Part shown: in pieces, positions 23,073-33,955 of the stretch
How positions within the stretch are numbered: the first letter of the stretch is position 1
Layout: every line of letters begins with the position of its first letter
From: Acidobacteria bacterium SCN 69-37
GTDB taxonomy: Bacteria > Acidobacteriota > Vicinamibacteria > Vicinamibacterales > SCN-69-37
DNA: 64,000 nucleotides
Assembly: GCA_001724025.1 (NCBI GenBank)
Contig: MEDJ01000008.1
Coordinates: 21,685 to 85,684 of the forward strand
Direction: 5' to 3'
Made by a program: the position numbers and the translations under genes
The notes under the pieces: generated by a model
What the model was told of the DNA's origin: nothing
Database searches by the model: none
What the model saw: only the letters and a program-made list of their open reading frames with translations

Positions 23073-24083
23073 GTGGGTGACGCCGCCGTCCTGACCGTCG
23101 CTGTCGACGCGATGGGGGGCGATCACGCCCCCGCCGCGGTCATCGACGGCGCGGTGCAGGCCGCGCGCACGCTCGACGTGGCGCTGGCCCTCGTCGGGCC
23201 GGCGGCGCGTCTGCACGAGGAACTGGCGCGTCGCGACACGGGCGATCTCCGCCTGTCCGTGATCGACGCGCCCGACGTCGTCCCCATGGACGAGGCCCCG
23301 CTGGCCGCCTTGCGGCGTCGGCCGCGCGCCTCGGTGCGCGTGGCGGCGGACCTGGTCGCGGCTGGTGAGGCCGCAGCGTTCTTCAGCGCCGGACACTCGG
23401 GCGCCACGGTGCTGGCCGCGCACGCGGCCCTGGGCCTGCTCCCGGGCGTGCATCGTCCCGCGCTGGCCGTGACGGTCCCCACGCAGTCGGGCGCGGCCGT
23501 CCTGCTCGACGCCGGGGCCAACGTCGAGTGTCGTCCCGATCATCTCGTCCAGTTCGCGCACCTCGGCGTCGCCTACGCGTCGGTGGCCATGGATCTGCCG
23601 ACGCCACGCGTGGGGCTCCTGTCGATTGGCGAGGAGGCGCGCAAGGGGACCGACCTCGTGCGCGAGACCCACAGCCGGCTGCAGCGGGAACCGCTCGTGT
23701 TCATCGGGAACGTCGATGCGCGCGAGTTGTTCACCGGCCGCGCCGACGTCGTCGTGTGCGACGGCTTCACGGGGAACATCGCGTTGAAGGTGGGGGAGGG
23801 ACTCGTCGAGTCGCTCGAGGCGATGCTGCGCCAGGCGTTCGACGCCGAACTCGTCTCGCAGATTGGCGGCCTGCTGACGCGCCGGGCGTTCGCGCGGTTC
23901 CGGCAGCGGGTCGACTACGCGGAGTTCGGCGCCGCGCCGCTGCTCGGCGTCGATGGGCTGGCGCTGGTCGGGCACGGACGGTCGTCGTCGCGTGCGGTGG
24001 GCAGCGGGATCGCGATGGCCGTACGGCTGGCCCGGTCGCGGATGGCCGACAGGGTTCGCGCGGCCTTCGCGTCGGCTGGTTGA
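23073..24083 (+). CDS. plsX: Phosphate acyltransferase PlsX
   Basis: 'VAVDAMGGDHAP', 'GHSGATVLAA', 'VVCDGFTGNIALK'. Confidence 0.93.
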   Translation: MGDAAVLTVAVDAMGGDHAPAAVIDGAVQAARTLDVALALVGPAARLHEELARRDTGDLRLSVIDAPDVVPMDEAPLAALRRRPRASVRVAADLVAAGEAAAFFSAGHSGATVLAAHAALGLLPGVHRPALAVTVPTQSGAAVLLDAGANVECRPDHLVQFAHLGVAYASVAMDLPTPRVGLLSIGEEARKGTDLVRETHSRLQREPLVFIGNVDARELFTGRADVVVCDGFTGNIALKVGEGLVESLEAMLRQAFDAELVSQIGGLLTRRAFARFRQRVDYAEFGAAPLLGVDGLALVGHGRSSSRAVGSGIAMAVRLARSRMADRVRAAFASAG

Positions 24084-24139
24084 GGACGATCCTGCGTGTT
24101 GCGTCGAAATGCGGGCTGTGCTGAAGTAGGCAGGCTGAG

Positions 24140-24880
24140 ATGACCACCTTCGAGGGCCGTGTGGCCCTGATCACCGGCGCGTCACGCGGAATTGGACGGG
24201 CGATTGCGATGCGCCTGGCTGCCGGCGGGGCCACGGTCGTGGCCGCGGCACGCGGGACGAATGCGGCCGACACCGTGGCGGCGATCACCGCGGCCGGCGG
24301 ACGGGCCGAGACCCTGCCGCTCGAGATCACCGACAGCGACGCCGTCAGCGCAGCGGTCGCGGGCATCCTCTCGCGGCACGGCCGGATCGACATCCTGGTC
24401 AACAACGCCGGAGTCACGCGCGATCAGTTGATGCTGCGCATGAAGCGCGACGACTGGGATGCGGTCATCGCCACGAATCTCACGGGCGCGTTCACGTGCA
24501 TCCAGGCTGTCCTGAAGCCGATGGTGAAGCAGCGGTCGGGCCGCATCATCAACATCTCCTCGGTGGTGGGGCAGGCCGGCAACGCCGGGCAGGTGAACTA
24601 CGCGGCGTCGAAGGCCGGCATGATTGGCGTGACGAAGGCGCTGGCGCTGGAACTGGCGTCGCGGCAGATTACGGTGAACGCCGTCACGCCCGGGCTGATC
24701 GACACCGACATGACGCGCGCGATTGCTGCCGGGGCGCACGAGGCGTGGGCGGCGAAAATCCCGCTGCAGCGGCTCGGCACCCCCGAGGACGTGGCCGGGG
24801 CCGTGGCGTTCCTGGCCTCGGACGAAGCAGCGTATATTACGGGGCACGTGCTGGCCGTCAACGGCGGAATGTACATGTAA
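24140..24880 (+). CDS. fabG: 3-oxoacyl-ACP reductase FabG
   Basis: 'ALITGASRGIGRAIA', 'NNAGVTRDQLMLRMK', 'YAASKAGMIGVTKALA'. Confidence 0.95.
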   Translation: MTTFEGRVALITGASRGIGRAIAMRLAAGGATVVAAARGTNAADTVAAITAAGGRAETLPLEITDSDAVSAAVAGILSRHGRIDILVNNAGVTRDQLMLRMKRDDWDAVIATNLTGAFTCIQAVLKPMVKQRSGRIINISSVVGQAGNAGQVNYAASKAGMIGVTKALALELASRQITVNAVTPGLIDTDMTRAIAAGAHEAWAAKIPLQRLGTPEDVAGAVAFLASDEAAYITGHVLAVNGGMYM

Positions 24881-24957
24881 CGGAGAGCCGCTGGGCCGCC
24901 GCACGAGGCGGGGCGCAGCGGAGTGGTGGCGGCGAGGCCGCCCGCGAGGAGGACTGA

Positions 24958-25197
24958 ATGGCAGTTGCGGATCAGGTCAAGAAAATCATCGTCGAACAGC
25001 TCGGCGTCGATGAAGAGGAAGTTACGCCGGACGCCTCGTTCGTCGACGACCTCGGTGCCGATTCGCTCGACACCGTCGAGCTGGTCATGGCGTTCGAGGA
25101 AGAGTTCGGGATCGAGATCCCCGACGAGGACGCCGAGAAGATTACCCGCGTGAAGGAAGCCATCGAGTACATCGAGGGCCACGCGAAGAAGAAGTAA
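24958..25197 (+). CDS. acpP: Acyl carrier protein
   Basis: '[35 protein letters not shown]'. Confidence 0.97.
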   Translation: MAVADQVKKIIVEQLGVDEEEVTPDASFVDDLGADSLDTVELVMAFEEEFGIEIPDEDAEKITRVKEAIEYIEGHAKKK

Positions 25198-25214
25198 GTC
25201 ACCGCGGAGGCCAC

Positions 25215-26459
25215 TTGACGAGGCGAGTTGTCGTGACCGGTGTCGGCCTGCTGTCATCGGTCGGCATCGGCACCGAATCCACCTGGGACGCCCTCTGCGC
25301 CGGCCGCAGCGGGATTGCCCCCATCACCCACTTCGACGCGTCGAGACACGCGGCGCAGATCGCCGGTGAGGTGAAGGGGTTCGATCCCCTGCAGTTCGTG
25401 GAGAAGAAGGACGTCAAGAAGATGGACGTCTTCATCCAGTACGCCATTGCGGCAGCCGACTTTGCCGTCCGCGATGCGCGGCTCGAGGTGACCGACGCCA
25501 ATGCCGACGACATCGGCGTCTTCATCGCCTCGGGGATTGGCGGGTTCCAGACGATCGAGGACGAGCACCTGGCCCTGATCAACGGGGGGCCTCGCCGGAT
25601 CTCGCCATTCTTCATCCCGGCCTCGATCATCAACCTGGCCGCCGGCCAGGTGTCGATCCGGTTCGGGGCGCGCGGGCCCAACCTCGCCACGTGTACCGCC
25701 TGCACGGCGTCGGCGCACGCGATTGGCGAGGCCGCCGAGATCATCAAGCGCGGCGACGCCGACGCGATGATCGCCGGCGGATCGGAGGCGTCGATCACGC
25801 CGCTCGGCGTCGGCGGGTTCGCGGCGCTGCGCGCCCTGTCGACGCGCAACGACGAGCCCGAGCGGGCGAGCCGGCCGTTCGACAAGGATCGCGACGGGTT
25901 CGTCATCGGCGAGGGCGCGGGCATCGTCATCCTCGAAGAACTCGAGATGGCCAGGCGCCGGGGCGCCACGATCTATGCGGAGATCGCCGGCTACGGCCTC
26001 TCGGGCGACGCGTACCACCTGACGTCGCAGCCCGAAGATGCCAACGGCGCCATTCGATCGATGCGCATGGCGCTGCGCAAGGCCGGCGTCCGGCCCGATC
26101 AGATCGATTACATCAACGCCCACGGCACGTCGACGCCCATCAACGATCCCACCGAGACGCTTGCCGTGAAGACGACGTTCGGCGAGCACGCGTCGAAGCT
26201 GGTGATGTCGTCGACGAAGTCGATGACAGGACACCTGCTCGGGGCGGCCGGCGGTCTCGAGGCCGGGATCACCGCGCTGGCGGTGCGCGACCAGGTGGCG
26301 CCGCCCACCATCAACCTCGAGCACCCCGATCCGGCGTGCGATCTCGATTACGCGCCGAACGTGAAGCGGCCGATGCGGATCGAGTACGCGCTGTCGAACT
26401 CGTTCGGGTTCGGCGGCACCAACGGCACGCTGCTGCTGAAGCGGTATCACGGCGAGTGA
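25215..26459 (+). CDS. fabF: 3-oxoacyl-ACP synthase II FabF
   Basis: 'ATCTACTASAHAIGEAAEIIKRGDAD', 'NAHGTSTPINDPTE', 'SNSFGFGGTNGTLL'. Confidence 0.95.
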   Translation: MTRRVVVTGVGLLSSVGIGTESTWDALCAGRSGIAPITHFDASRHAAQIAGEVKGFDPLQFVEKKDVKKMDVFIQYAIAAADFAVRDARLEVTDANADDIGVFIASGIGGFQTIEDEHLALINGGPRRISPFFIPASIINLAAGQVSIRFGARGPNLATCTACTASAHAIGEAAEIIKRGDADAMIAGGSEASITPLGVGGFAALRALSTRNDEPERASRPFDKDRDGFVIGEGAGIVILEELEMARRRGATIYAEIAGYGLSGDAYHLTSQPEDANGAIRSMRMALRKAGVRPDQIDYINAHGTSTPINDPTETLAVKTTFGEHASKLVMSSTKSMTGHLLGAAGGLEAGITALAVRDQVAPPTINLEHPDPACDLDYAPNVKRPMRIEYALSNSFGFGGTNGTLLLKRYHGE

Positions 26460-26502
26460 GCGAAGGCCGGGAGGCGGCGGGCTGGGAGGAGGCTGAGAGG
26501 CC

Positions 26503-27177
26503 GTGTCTTCCAGCTTGAGCCGCGGCCGGCGTCTCGAGGCGGCGGCCATCGCCGCCGTCGCCACTCCCGTCATCACCAGCCTCGGCCGCACGTATCACTG
26601 GCACGAGACAGGGACCGAATACCTCGACCAGATTGTCCGCGACGGGCGCCAGCCCATCTACGCGCTCTGGCACGGCCGGATCATGCCCGGCATCCCGTAC
26701 CTCCGCGATCGCGGCATCGTCGTCATCATCAGCGAGAACTTCGACGGGGAGTGGATCGCGCGCGTGGTCGGCCGTCTCGGCTTCGACACGGCGCGCGGGT
26801 CGTCGTCGCGCGGCGGGGCAAGGGCACTGGTACAGTTGCGACGCGACATGCGAGCCGGGCGTCCCGTGGCATTCACCCTCGATGGCCCTCGCGGTCCGCG
26901 GGAGGTGGCCCAGCCGGGCGCCGTGTGGCTTGCCGGGGCCACAGGCAATCCGCTGCTGCCCTTCCACATCGAGTCGTCCGCGTCCTGGACGGCCAGCAGC
27001 TGGGACCGGCACCAGGTCCCCAAACCGTTCAGCCACGTGGCCGTGGCCATGGGACCGCCCATCGACGTCCCGGCCGGGGCGGATGAGGCGGTGCTCGAGA
27101 GAGCACGGCAGCAGCTGGAGCACACCCTGGCGGACCTGAAAGCTCGCGCCATCGCGCTTCTGCCATCGCCGAGATAG
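26503..27177 (+). CDS. DUF374 lysophospholipid acyltransferase-like protein
   Basis: GTG start; 'ALWHGRIMPGIPYLRDRGIVVIISENFDGEWIARVVGRLGF', 'TLDGPRGPREVAQPGAVWLA'. Confidence 0.88.
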   Translation: MSSSLSRGRRLEAAAIAAVATPVITSLGRTYHWHETGTEYLDQIVRDGRQPIYALWHGRIMPGIPYLRDRGIVVIISENFDGEWIARVVGRLGFDTARGSSSRGGARALVQLRRDMRAGRPVAFTLDGPRGPREVAQPGAVWLAGATGNPLLPFHIESSASWTASSWDRHQVPKPFSHVAVAMGPPIDVPAGADEAVLERARQQLEHTLADLKARAIALLPSPR

Positions 27178-27185
27178 CTCGATCT

Positions 27186-27258
27186 TCGGAGCCCTGGGGC
27201 TTCAGCCCCAGGGGGCACGTCTGGTCTCGGATCTTCCTTCTCGGGGGCTCCGAAGATT
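27186..27258. repeat. REP-like palindrome (27186-27215) plus inverted half copy (27243-27258)
   Basis: 'tcggagccctggggcttcagccccaggggg' ... 'gggggctccgaaga'. Confidence 0.8.
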
Positions 27259-27281
27259 CATGTTGTGCTACTCTGTGCTAC

Positions 27282-27629
27282 ATGCAGGCCGTGACTCCGC
27301 ATGCTCAACATCTCTCCGCGGCGCTCGTCTCAGATCGCGACCAGTCGTCCGGCGGTCGCGTCGGCGTGCGCGAACTGCGGCAGAACCTGTCGGTGTATCT
27401 CGATCGCGTGAAGCAGGGGGAATCGCTCGCCGTGACCGAGCGTGGCCAGGTCGTGGCGCTCCTTTCGCCGCTGACGCGTCCGCTTTCGCCGCTCGAGCGG
27501 CTGATTGCCGAGGGCCGCGCAACGCCGGCCACCCGTCCGCTCCGGGATCTGCGGCCGCGGCGATTTGGCGGGCCGGATGAGCGGACGACGGACGAGGTGC
27601 TGGCCGACCAGCGGGACGAGCGCCTGTGA
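27282..27629 (+). CDS. Type II antitoxin, Phd/YefM family
   Basis: 'VGVRELRQNLSVYLDRVKQGESLAVTERGQVVALLSPL'. Confidence 0.87.
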   Translation: MQAVTPHAQHLSAALVSDRDQSSGGRVGVRELRQNLSVYLDRVKQGESLAVTERGQVVALLSPLTRPLSPLERLIAEGRATPATRPLRDLRPRRFGGPDERTTDEVLADQRDERL

Positions 27630-28027
27630 AGCGCGCCTATTTCGATGCCTCGGCCATCGCGAAGCTGATTCGTGAGGAGCCCGAGTCTCTGGCGCTCGTC
27701 GAGTTCCTCGAGGATCCGATGGAGGCCGTGACGTCGGGACTCTCGGAGGTCGAGGTGCCGCGTGCGCTGCGGCGATACGGCATCGAGGCCGGGGACGTGG
27801 CCGAGGCGTTGAGAGGATTCGTCGTGGTGTCGATTGACGCCGACATTCGGGCTCGCGCGAGCGCGCTCGAACCACCGGCCATGCGCTCGCTCGACGCGTT
27901 GCACCTGGCGACGGCGATGGCGATCGGCACCGACGGGCTGCAGATCGTCACGTACGACGATCGGCTTGCCGCGGCGGCGCGCGCACACGGGCTCGTTGTC
28001 GCACAGCCAGGCAAGGTGCCGGCGTGA
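27626..28027 (+). CDS. PIN-domain toxin, VapC family
   Basis: 'AYFDASAIAKLIREEPES', 'SLDALHLATAMAI', '[16 protein letters not shown]'; overlaps antitoxin stop by 4 nt. Confidence 0.88.
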   Translation: MKRAYFDASAIAKLIREEPESLALVEFLEDPMEAVTSGLSEVEVPRALRRYGIEAGDVAEALRGFVVVSIDADIRARASALEPPAMRSLDALHLATAMAIGTDGLQIVTYDDRLAAAARAHGLVVAQPGKVPA

Positions 28028-28938
28028 TCATCGTGACGAGCCCGCGGTTCATCGATCACACACCGCCGCCCGGGCATCCCGAGCGGCCCGAACGCGCCGG
28101 TGTGTTCCAGGCGGTGGCGGAGGCGTTCCGGGCAGCCGGCGGCGAGATGCGTGAGCCGCGGGCGGCAACGCGCGAGGCGGTCGCGCGCGTCCATGCGGCG
28201 TCGCTGATCGACGACATCGCGTCGCGGGCGGGGCAGGCGACGATGATCGACGCCGACACGTATACCAGTCCCGAGTCGAGCGACCTGGCGTGGCTCGCGG
28301 CCGGGGCGGCGATCGATGCGGCCACGCACGCGGCGACGCAGGCCGAACCTGCACTGGCGCTCGTGCGCCCGCCCGGGCACCATGCCGAGCCCGATCGCGC
28401 GATGGGGTTCTGTCTGTTCAACAACGTGGCCGTGGCCGCGGCGGCGCTGCGGGCATCGGGCGTGGCGCGCGTGGCCATCGTCGACATCGACGTGCACCAC
28501 GGCAACGGCACGCAGGCGGCCTTCTACGCCGATCCCTCGGTGTTCTACGCGTCGACGCACCAGTTCCCGTACTACCCGGGCACCGGGGCGGCCGACGAGC
28601 GCGGCGTCGGCGATGGGGTGGGGGCCACGGTGAACGTGCCGCTCGAGGCCGGGGCCCGCGATCAGGCGTTCATCGACGCGTACGAGCGGGTCATCGTGCC
28701 GGCACTCGATCGGTTCGAGCCGGAGGTGCTGCTGGTGTCGGCGGGCTTCGACGCGCACCATCTCGATCCGCTCGGCGGCCTGCGGGTCACGACCGACGGC
28801 ATCCGTGTCGTGGCTGGCCTGATCGACGATGCGGCACGGCGGCTGTGCGGACGTCGGACCGCCTGGGTGACCGAGGGCGGCTACTACCTCGAGGCGCTGC
28901 GCGACTGTCTTGACGTCACGATCGACGTGCTAAGCTAA
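28024..28938 (+). CDS. Histone deacetylase/AcuC family protein
   Basis: GTG start; 'RPPGHHAEPDRAMGFCLFNNVAVAA', 'VAIVDIDVHHGNGTQAAFY', 'VSAGFDAHHLDPLGGL'. Confidence 0.92.
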   Translation: MIIVTSPRFIDHTPPPGHPERPERAGVFQAVAEAFRAAGGEMREPRAATREAVARVHAASLIDDIASRAGQATMIDADTYTSPESSDLAWLAAGAAIDAATHAATQAEPALALVRPPGHHAEPDRAMGFCLFNNVAVAAAALRASGVARVAIVDIDVHHGNGTQAAFYADPSVFYASTHQFPYYPGTGAADERGVGDGVGATVNVPLEAGARDQAFIDAYERVIVPALDRFEPEVLLVSAGFDAHHLDPLGGLRVTTDGIRVVAGLIDDAARRLCGRRTAWVTEGGYYLEALRDCLDVTIDVLS

Positions 28939-29036
28939 GTGTTTCAGGAGGCAGGGCTTAGGAGCGTCTGTGCCGTCCCTGTCCGCCTCGTCGCCCCTCG
29001 TAGCCGTGTAGCCCTGTCCCTGTATAGGCGTCCACC

Positions 29037-31583
29037 GTGTCTGATTATCGTCCGCAGGAAATCGAGAAGAAGTGGCAGGACCGCTGGCGCGAGACGCGCG
29101 CCTTCGAGGTCAAGGTTGACCCGTCGCGCCCGAAGTTCTACTGCCTCGAGATGTTCGCCTACCCGTCAGGGCATGCGCACGTGGGCCACGTGCGCAATTA
29201 CATGATCGGCGACATCATGGCCCGCATGAAGCGCATGCGGGGCTTCAACGTGCTGCACCCGTTCGGGTGGGACGCGTTCGGCCTGCCGGCCGAGAACGCC
29301 GCGATCAAGAACCACACGCATCCCGAGACCTGGACGTTCGACAACATCGCCCACATGAAGGGGCAGTTGCAGCGGCTCGGCATCAGCTATGCCTGGGAAC
29401 GGGAAATCGCGACCTGCCAGCCCGAGTACTACAGGTGGAACCAGTGGCTGTTCACGCGGATGTTCGAGAAGGGGCTGGCGTACCGCCGGCGGTCGAACGT
29501 CAACTGGTGTGAGAGCTGTGCCACGGTATTGGCCAACGAGCAGGTGGTCGATGGCGGCTGCTGGCGCTGCGGCACGCCCGTGGTCACGCGCGATCTCGAG
29601 CAGTGGTTCCTGCGCATCACCGCGTACGCCGACGAACTGCTCGACGCGCTGCCGACGCTGACCGACTGGCCCGAGAAGGTCCTGACGATGCAGCGGAACT
29701 GGATCGGGCGCTCGGTGGGCGCCCGCGTGCGGTTCCCGATTGCCGAGGGCGTGACGCCGACGACGGAGGCGATCGAGGTCTTCACGACGCGCATCGACAC
29801 GATCTATGGCGCCAACTTCGTGCTGCTCGCACCCGAGCACCCGATCGTCGAGCGGTTCGCAGCCGAGTCGCCGGATCCGGCGGCGTTTCGTGCGAAGGTG
29901 GCCGCGTTCCGGGCGCTGGATCGGACGGCGCGGCTGACAGGCGAGATCGAGAAGGAAGGATTCGCCACCGGGCGTTACGTGATCAACCCGTTCACGCACA
30001 CGCCCGTGCCGGTGTGGATTGCCAACTTCGTGCTGGGCGAGTACGGCACCGGTGCGGTGATGGCGGTGCCGGCGCACGATCAGCGCGACTTCGAGTTTGC
30101 CCGCAAGTACGACCTGCCCGTCACCGTGGTCATCCAGCCCGAGGGCGGGACGTCCGAGGGAGACGAGTTGACCGACGCCTACACGGGTGACGGCGTGCTC
30201 GTGGGATCCGGATCGTTCAGCGGCCTGTCGACCGACGAGGCGCGCACGCGCCTGACGGCCGAAGCCGCGGCGCACGGCATTGGCGAGGCGACCGTCCAGT
30301 ATCGGCTCAAGGACTGGGGCGTCTCGCGTCAGCGCTACTGGGGCACGCCAATCCCGATCATTCAGTGCGAGGTCTGCGGGCTCGTGCCGGTCCCCGACGC
30401 GGATCTGCCGGTCCGGCTGCCGACCATTTCCGAGTTCACGGGCCGGGGCGACTCGCCGCTCGCGCACGTGGCCGAGTTCGTCAACGTGCCGTGTCCGCGC
30501 TGCCAGCGGCCGGCGCGGCGCGAGACGGACACGATGGACACGTTCGTCGATTCGTCCTGGTACTACTACCGCTACTGCGATCCGACGAACGAGTCGCTGC
30601 CGTTCGATCCGGCCACCGTTGCGTACTGGGGCCCTGTCGATTTCTACAGCGGCGGCGTCGAGCACGCCATCCTGCACCTGATCTACTCGCGCTTCTTCAG
30701 TCGCGTGTTCCGTGACGTCGGCCTGGTGACGATTGACGAGCCGTTCACGCGGCTCCTCACGCAGGGCATGGTACTGCGCCACGGCGCGGTCATGTCCAAG
30801 TCCAAGGGGAACGTCGTCGATCCGGACGACATGATCACGCGGTTCGGCGCCGACGCGCTGCGGCTGTACGTGATGTTCGTCGCGCCACCCGAGAAGGAAG
30901 TCGAGTGGACCGACACCGGGCTCGAGGGCGCCTACAGGTTCCTCGGCCGCGTGTGGCGCGCGGCCGATCACCTGATTCCGGCCGTCGCCGACGCCCCGGC
31001 GCCTGACGGGCTCGCGTTCGACGCGGACGAGAAGCGGCTGCGGCGCGCCACGCATCGCACGATCGATCGCGTGACGCGTGACATCGATCCGCGCATGCAC
31101 CTGAACACGGCGATCTCGGCCGTGATGGAACTGGTCAACGACCTGTACGCGTTCTGCGACATCCGCGGCATCAAGCCCGGTGCGCGCGACGATGCGCCGC
31201 CGCCCGCGATCGCGCGTCCCGAGGCCGCCGCCGCGCTGCGCGAGGCGATCGAGGCGCTGGTCCGGCTGCTGTCGCCGTTCACGCCGCACCTGTCGGAAGA
31301 GCTCTGGGAACGGCTCGGGCACGACGACGGCGTGGTGGCTGCCGGGTGGCCGGTGTTCGACGCCGCCGCGGCGGCCGAGGACGAGATCGAGATCCCCGTG
31401 CAGATCAACGGCAAGCTGCGCGCGCGGCTCACGATCGCCGCCGGCGCGTCCGACGAGGCCACGCGCGAGGCGGCCCTGGCGCTGCCGGCCATCCAGACGC
31501 ACCTGGCGGGGGCCGAGGTCGTCAAGACCATCGTGGCTGGCGGCCGTCTGGTCAACATCGTCGTCAAGGCATCAAAGGGGTGA
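29037..31583 (+). CDS. leuS: Leucyl-tRNA synthetase
   Basis: GTG start; '[17 protein letters not shown]' (HIGH-like), '[12 protein letters not shown]' (KMSKS), editing domain. Confidence 0.96.
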   Translation: MSDYRPQEIEKKWQDRWRETRAFEVKVDPSRPKFYCLEMFAYPSGHAHVGHVRNYMIGDIMARMKRMRGFNVLHPFGWDAFGLPAENAAIKNHTHPETWTFDNIAHMKGQLQRLGISYAWEREIATCQPEYYRWNQWLFTRMFEKGLAYRRRSNVNWCESCATVLANEQVVDGGCWRCGTPVVTRDLEQWFLRITAYADELLDALPTLTDWPEKVLTMQRNWIGRSVGARVRFPIAEGVTPTTEAIEVFTTRIDTIYGANFVLLAPEHPIVERFAAESPDPAAFRAKVAAFRALDRTARLTGEIEKEGFATGRYVINPFTHTPVPVWIANFVLGEYGTGAVMAVPAHDQRDFEFARKYDLPVTVVIQPEGGTSEGDELTDAYTGDGVLVGSGSFSGLSTDEARTRLTAEAAAHGIGEATVQYRLKDWGVSRQRYWGTPIPIIQCEVCGLVPVPDADLPVRLPTISEFTGRGDSPLAHVAEFVNVPCPRCQRPARRETDTMDTFVDSSWYYYRYCDPTNESLPFDPATVAYWGPVDFYSGGVEHAILHLIYSRFFSRVFRDVGLVTIDEPFTRLLTQGMVLRHGAVMSKSKGNVVDPDDMITRFGADALRLYVMFVAPPEKEVEWTDTGLEGAYRFLGRVWRAADHLIPAVADAPAPDGLAFDADEKRLRRATHRTIDRVTRDIDPRMHLNTAISAVMELVNDLYAFCDIRGIKPGARDDAPPPAIARPEAAAALREAIEALVRLLSPFTPHLSEELWERLGHDDGVVAAGWPVFDAAAAAEDEIEIPVQINGKLRARLTIAAGASDEATREAALALPAIQTHLAGAEVVKTIVAGGRLVNIVVKASKG

Positions 31584-31586
31584 CGG

Positions 31587-32126
31587 ATGCGCGAATGGAC
31601 ACGACGCGATGTGTTGTGGCTGGCGGGGGCGGCGGTCACGTCGGGCTGCGGGTATGCGCTGGCCGGGCGGGGGAACACGCTGCCCGCGAGCATCGTGTCG
31701 ATCGGCGTCCCGCCGTTCGTGAACCAGTCGCCCGTCCCCGACGTCGACCGCGTGCTGACCGACGCCGTGCGGGCGGAGTTCCAGACCAAGGGACGCTACC
31801 GCATCCTGCCTGAGAGCACGGGCGTGGACGGGCTGTGCATCGGCCGCGTGCTGAGCGTGGTTCTCCAGCCCAGCGCGTTCACGGCGGACAAGCAGGCGTC
31901 CCGCCAGTTGATCGTCACCACGGCGTCCATCGAGTTCACCGAGGTGGCCGCGGCACGCGTGATCTGGGCGAACCCGTCGTTCCAGGTGCGCGATGAGTTC
32001 GACATCACCACGGGCGAATCGGCCAACGACCCTGCCGCGCTCTTCACGCAGGACGCCAACGCGCTCGATCGGCTGGCGCGCAACTTCGCGCGCAGCGTCG
32101 TGACGTCGATTTTCGAGGCGTTCTGA
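31587..32126 (+). CDS. lptE: LPS assembly lipoprotein LptE-like
   Basis: Signal with 'GCGYALAGRGNTLP', LptE-like 'VPPFVNQSPVPDVDRVLTDAVRAEF'; between leuS and holA. Confidence 0.82.
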   Translation: MREWTRRDVLWLAGAAVTSGCGYALAGRGNTLPASIVSIGVPPFVNQSPVPDVDRVLTDAVRAEFQTKGRYRILPESTGVDGLCIGRVLSVVLQPSAFTADKQASRQLIVTTASIEFTEVAAARVIWANPSFQVRDEFDITTGESANDPAALFTQDANALDRLARNFARSVVTSIFEAF

Positions 32127-32132
32127 CCGTCC

Positions 32133-33164
32133 GTGCCGACGCTCACCCTCGACGCCCTGCGCCAGCGGCTGGCGGACCGGAAACCCGGAGCCCTCCACCT
32201 GTTCGTCGGTGACGACGTGCAGCTCATCACGCGGATGGTCGAGGCGGTGGAAGCCACCGTCGACGAAGCCGATCGTCCCTTCGCCGTCGACAGGGTGCGG
32301 GCCGGTGAACCGGGCGGCAGCCCGATCGAGATCAGCAGCGCTGCCAGGAACCTGCCGATGCTGGGCGACAGGCGCATCGTCATCGTGCTGCGCGCCGAGC
32401 GACTGCTGAAGCCGAAACGGACGGGAAAGGCGGCAGAGGAGGGCGACGACGAGGAGCCGGCCGCCGACGAGGGGCAGGCCGTCGACGCGTCGGCGCTCGA
32501 GGCGTATGTGAACGACCCGTCGCCGTTTGCCACGCTGGTGTTCGTGGCCTCCGAGATCGACAGGGGACGCCGGCTGACGAAGCGGGTCATCGAGAAGGCG
32601 CTCGTCACCGTGTTCGACGGCAACGAGCGGGACGATCTGAAGGTCGATCAGCGGACGTCGCTGCTGCACGTGCTGCGCGGTACGCTCGCGCGCGAGGGCC
32701 GCACCATCGAGAAGGATGCGGAACAGTTGCTCGTCAGGCGCGCGGCTGGCGACGTTTCGAAGCTGCGCGACGATCTCGAGAAGCTCGTCCTGTTCGCCGG
32801 TGAGCGAACGAAGCTGACGGAAGATGACGTGATGGCTGTCTCGGCCGAGCACGAGGCAGTCGAGGACGAGTGGGCCGTGACCAACGCCATCGGGGCGGGC
32901 GACGCGGCGGCGGCGCTCATCGAGACCGGCAGGCGGCTCGATCGCGGCGATTCCGTGCACGCCCTGGTGGGGCAGTTGCGCTGGTGGGTCTCGAACCGGC
33001 TGGCCGGCAACGATCCATCGCGGGTGCGCCCGGCACTCGAGGCGCTCCTGCGCACCGACCTCGCCCTGAAGAGTTCAGGCGGCGACGAGCGCGTGCTGGT
33101 GGAACGGCTGGTGGTGGAATTGACGGGGCGGGCGATCCCGCCCCAGCAGAGGTGGGGCCGGTAG
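32133..33164 (+). CDS. holA: DNA polymerase III delta subunit HolA
   Basis: GTG start; 'LHLFVGDDVQLI', 'RNLPMLGDRRIVIVLRAERLLK', clamp-loader architecture. Confidence 0.88.
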   Translation: MPTLTLDALRQRLADRKPGALHLFVGDDVQLITRMVEAVEATVDEADRPFAVDRVRAGEPGGSPIEISSAARNLPMLGDRRIVIVLRAERLLKPKRTGKAAEEGDDEEPAADEGQAVDASALEAYVNDPSPFATLVFVASEIDRGRRLTKRVIEKALVTVFDGNERDDLKVDQRTSLLHVLRGTLAREGRTIEKDAEQLLVRRAAGDVSKLRDDLEKLVLFAGERTKLTEDDVMAVSAEHEAVEDEWAVTNAIGAGDAAAALIETGRRLDRGDSVHALVGQLRWWVSNRLAGNDPSRVRPALEALLRTDLALKSSGGDERVLVERLVVELTGRAIPPQQRWGR

Positions 33165-33172
33165 CGCGGCGC

Positions 33173-33448
33173 CTAGGCTTTCGCCGAGGCGGCCGCGAGA
33201 CGCTTGGCAATCCGCGACTTGTAGCGGGCGGCCGCGTTGTCGTGGATGATGCCCTTGCCCGACATCTTGTCGATGACCGACACCGTCTGGCTGAGGGCTG
33301 CGCTGGCGCTCGCCGTGTCGCCCGACGCGATGGACGCGCGGATCGACTTCAACGCCGTGCGGAGCTTCGAACGAAGCGCGCGATTGCGCTCGGTACGCTT
33401 GATGGTCTGGCGGTGAGCCTTCACCGCGGATGCATGTCGAGTCGCCAC
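33173..33448 (-). CDS. rpsT: 30S ribosomal protein S20
   Basis: 'RQTIKRTERNRALRSKLRTALKSIRASI...SVIDKMSGKGIIHDNAAARYKSRIAKRL'. Confidence 0.95.
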   Translation of the reverse strand: MATRHASAVKAHRQTIKRTERNRALRSKLRTALKSIRASIASGDTASASAALSQTVSVIDKMSGKGIIHDNAAARYKSRIAKRLAAASAKA

Positions 33449-33565
33449 TCTCTGGTCCCCTGAATCCTGAAACGGGCCCCGAGCCGCAGACGCGGTCCGT
33501 GCGGCGGCCCGAGAACACGAAAGTATACCACGGCCCCAGGCGCACCTGCCGACAGGCAGCCGCCG

Positions 33566-33955
33566 TTACCAGTCTTCCTTGACCCGGCGCAGCCGGCGGC
33601 GTTCGTCGCGGTCCGGCGCGTCGGGCGAGGTCCGCCCCCGCGGGTTCGCCAGGCGGATCAGGTCGCGAATCGCCTGTTCCTCCGGGGACGGGGGCGGCGT
33701 GGTGTCCTCGTAGAGCGCGCGCGCCTCGGCCCTGGGCACGTGCGCCTCTGCCGTGGCGAGGATGACCACCCGCTGCCGCCGGCCCGCGGATCTGGTGATG
33801 TCGAGGACATCGCCGGGTTTGACCTCCCGGTTCTGCCGCGCGGCGTGGCCGTTGACGTCGACCTTGCCGCCCTTGCACGCGCGCTGCGCCTCGGAGCGCG
33901 TCTTGAACAGGCACGCGACGTCCAGCCAGACGTCGAGGCGGACAGGCGATGTCAT
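33566..33955 (-). CDS. S4-domain RNA-binding protein (HslR/RqcP-like)
   Basis: 'VRLDVWLDVACLFKTRSEAQRACKGGKVDVNGHAARQNREVKPGDVLDI'. Confidence 0.85.
   Translation of the reverse strand: MTSPVRLDVWLDVACLFKTRSEAQRACKGGKVDVNGHAARQNREVKPGDVLDITRSAGRRQRVVILATAEAHVPRAEARALYEDTTPPPSPEEQAIRDLIRLANPRGRTSPDAPDRDERRRLRRVKEDW

Noticed and set aside
28939-29036. Gap between HDAC gene and leuS as a T-box or tRNA-like leader
   Set aside because: No T-box core (TGGNACC-type), terminator or tRNA-like fold was recognisable by eye.
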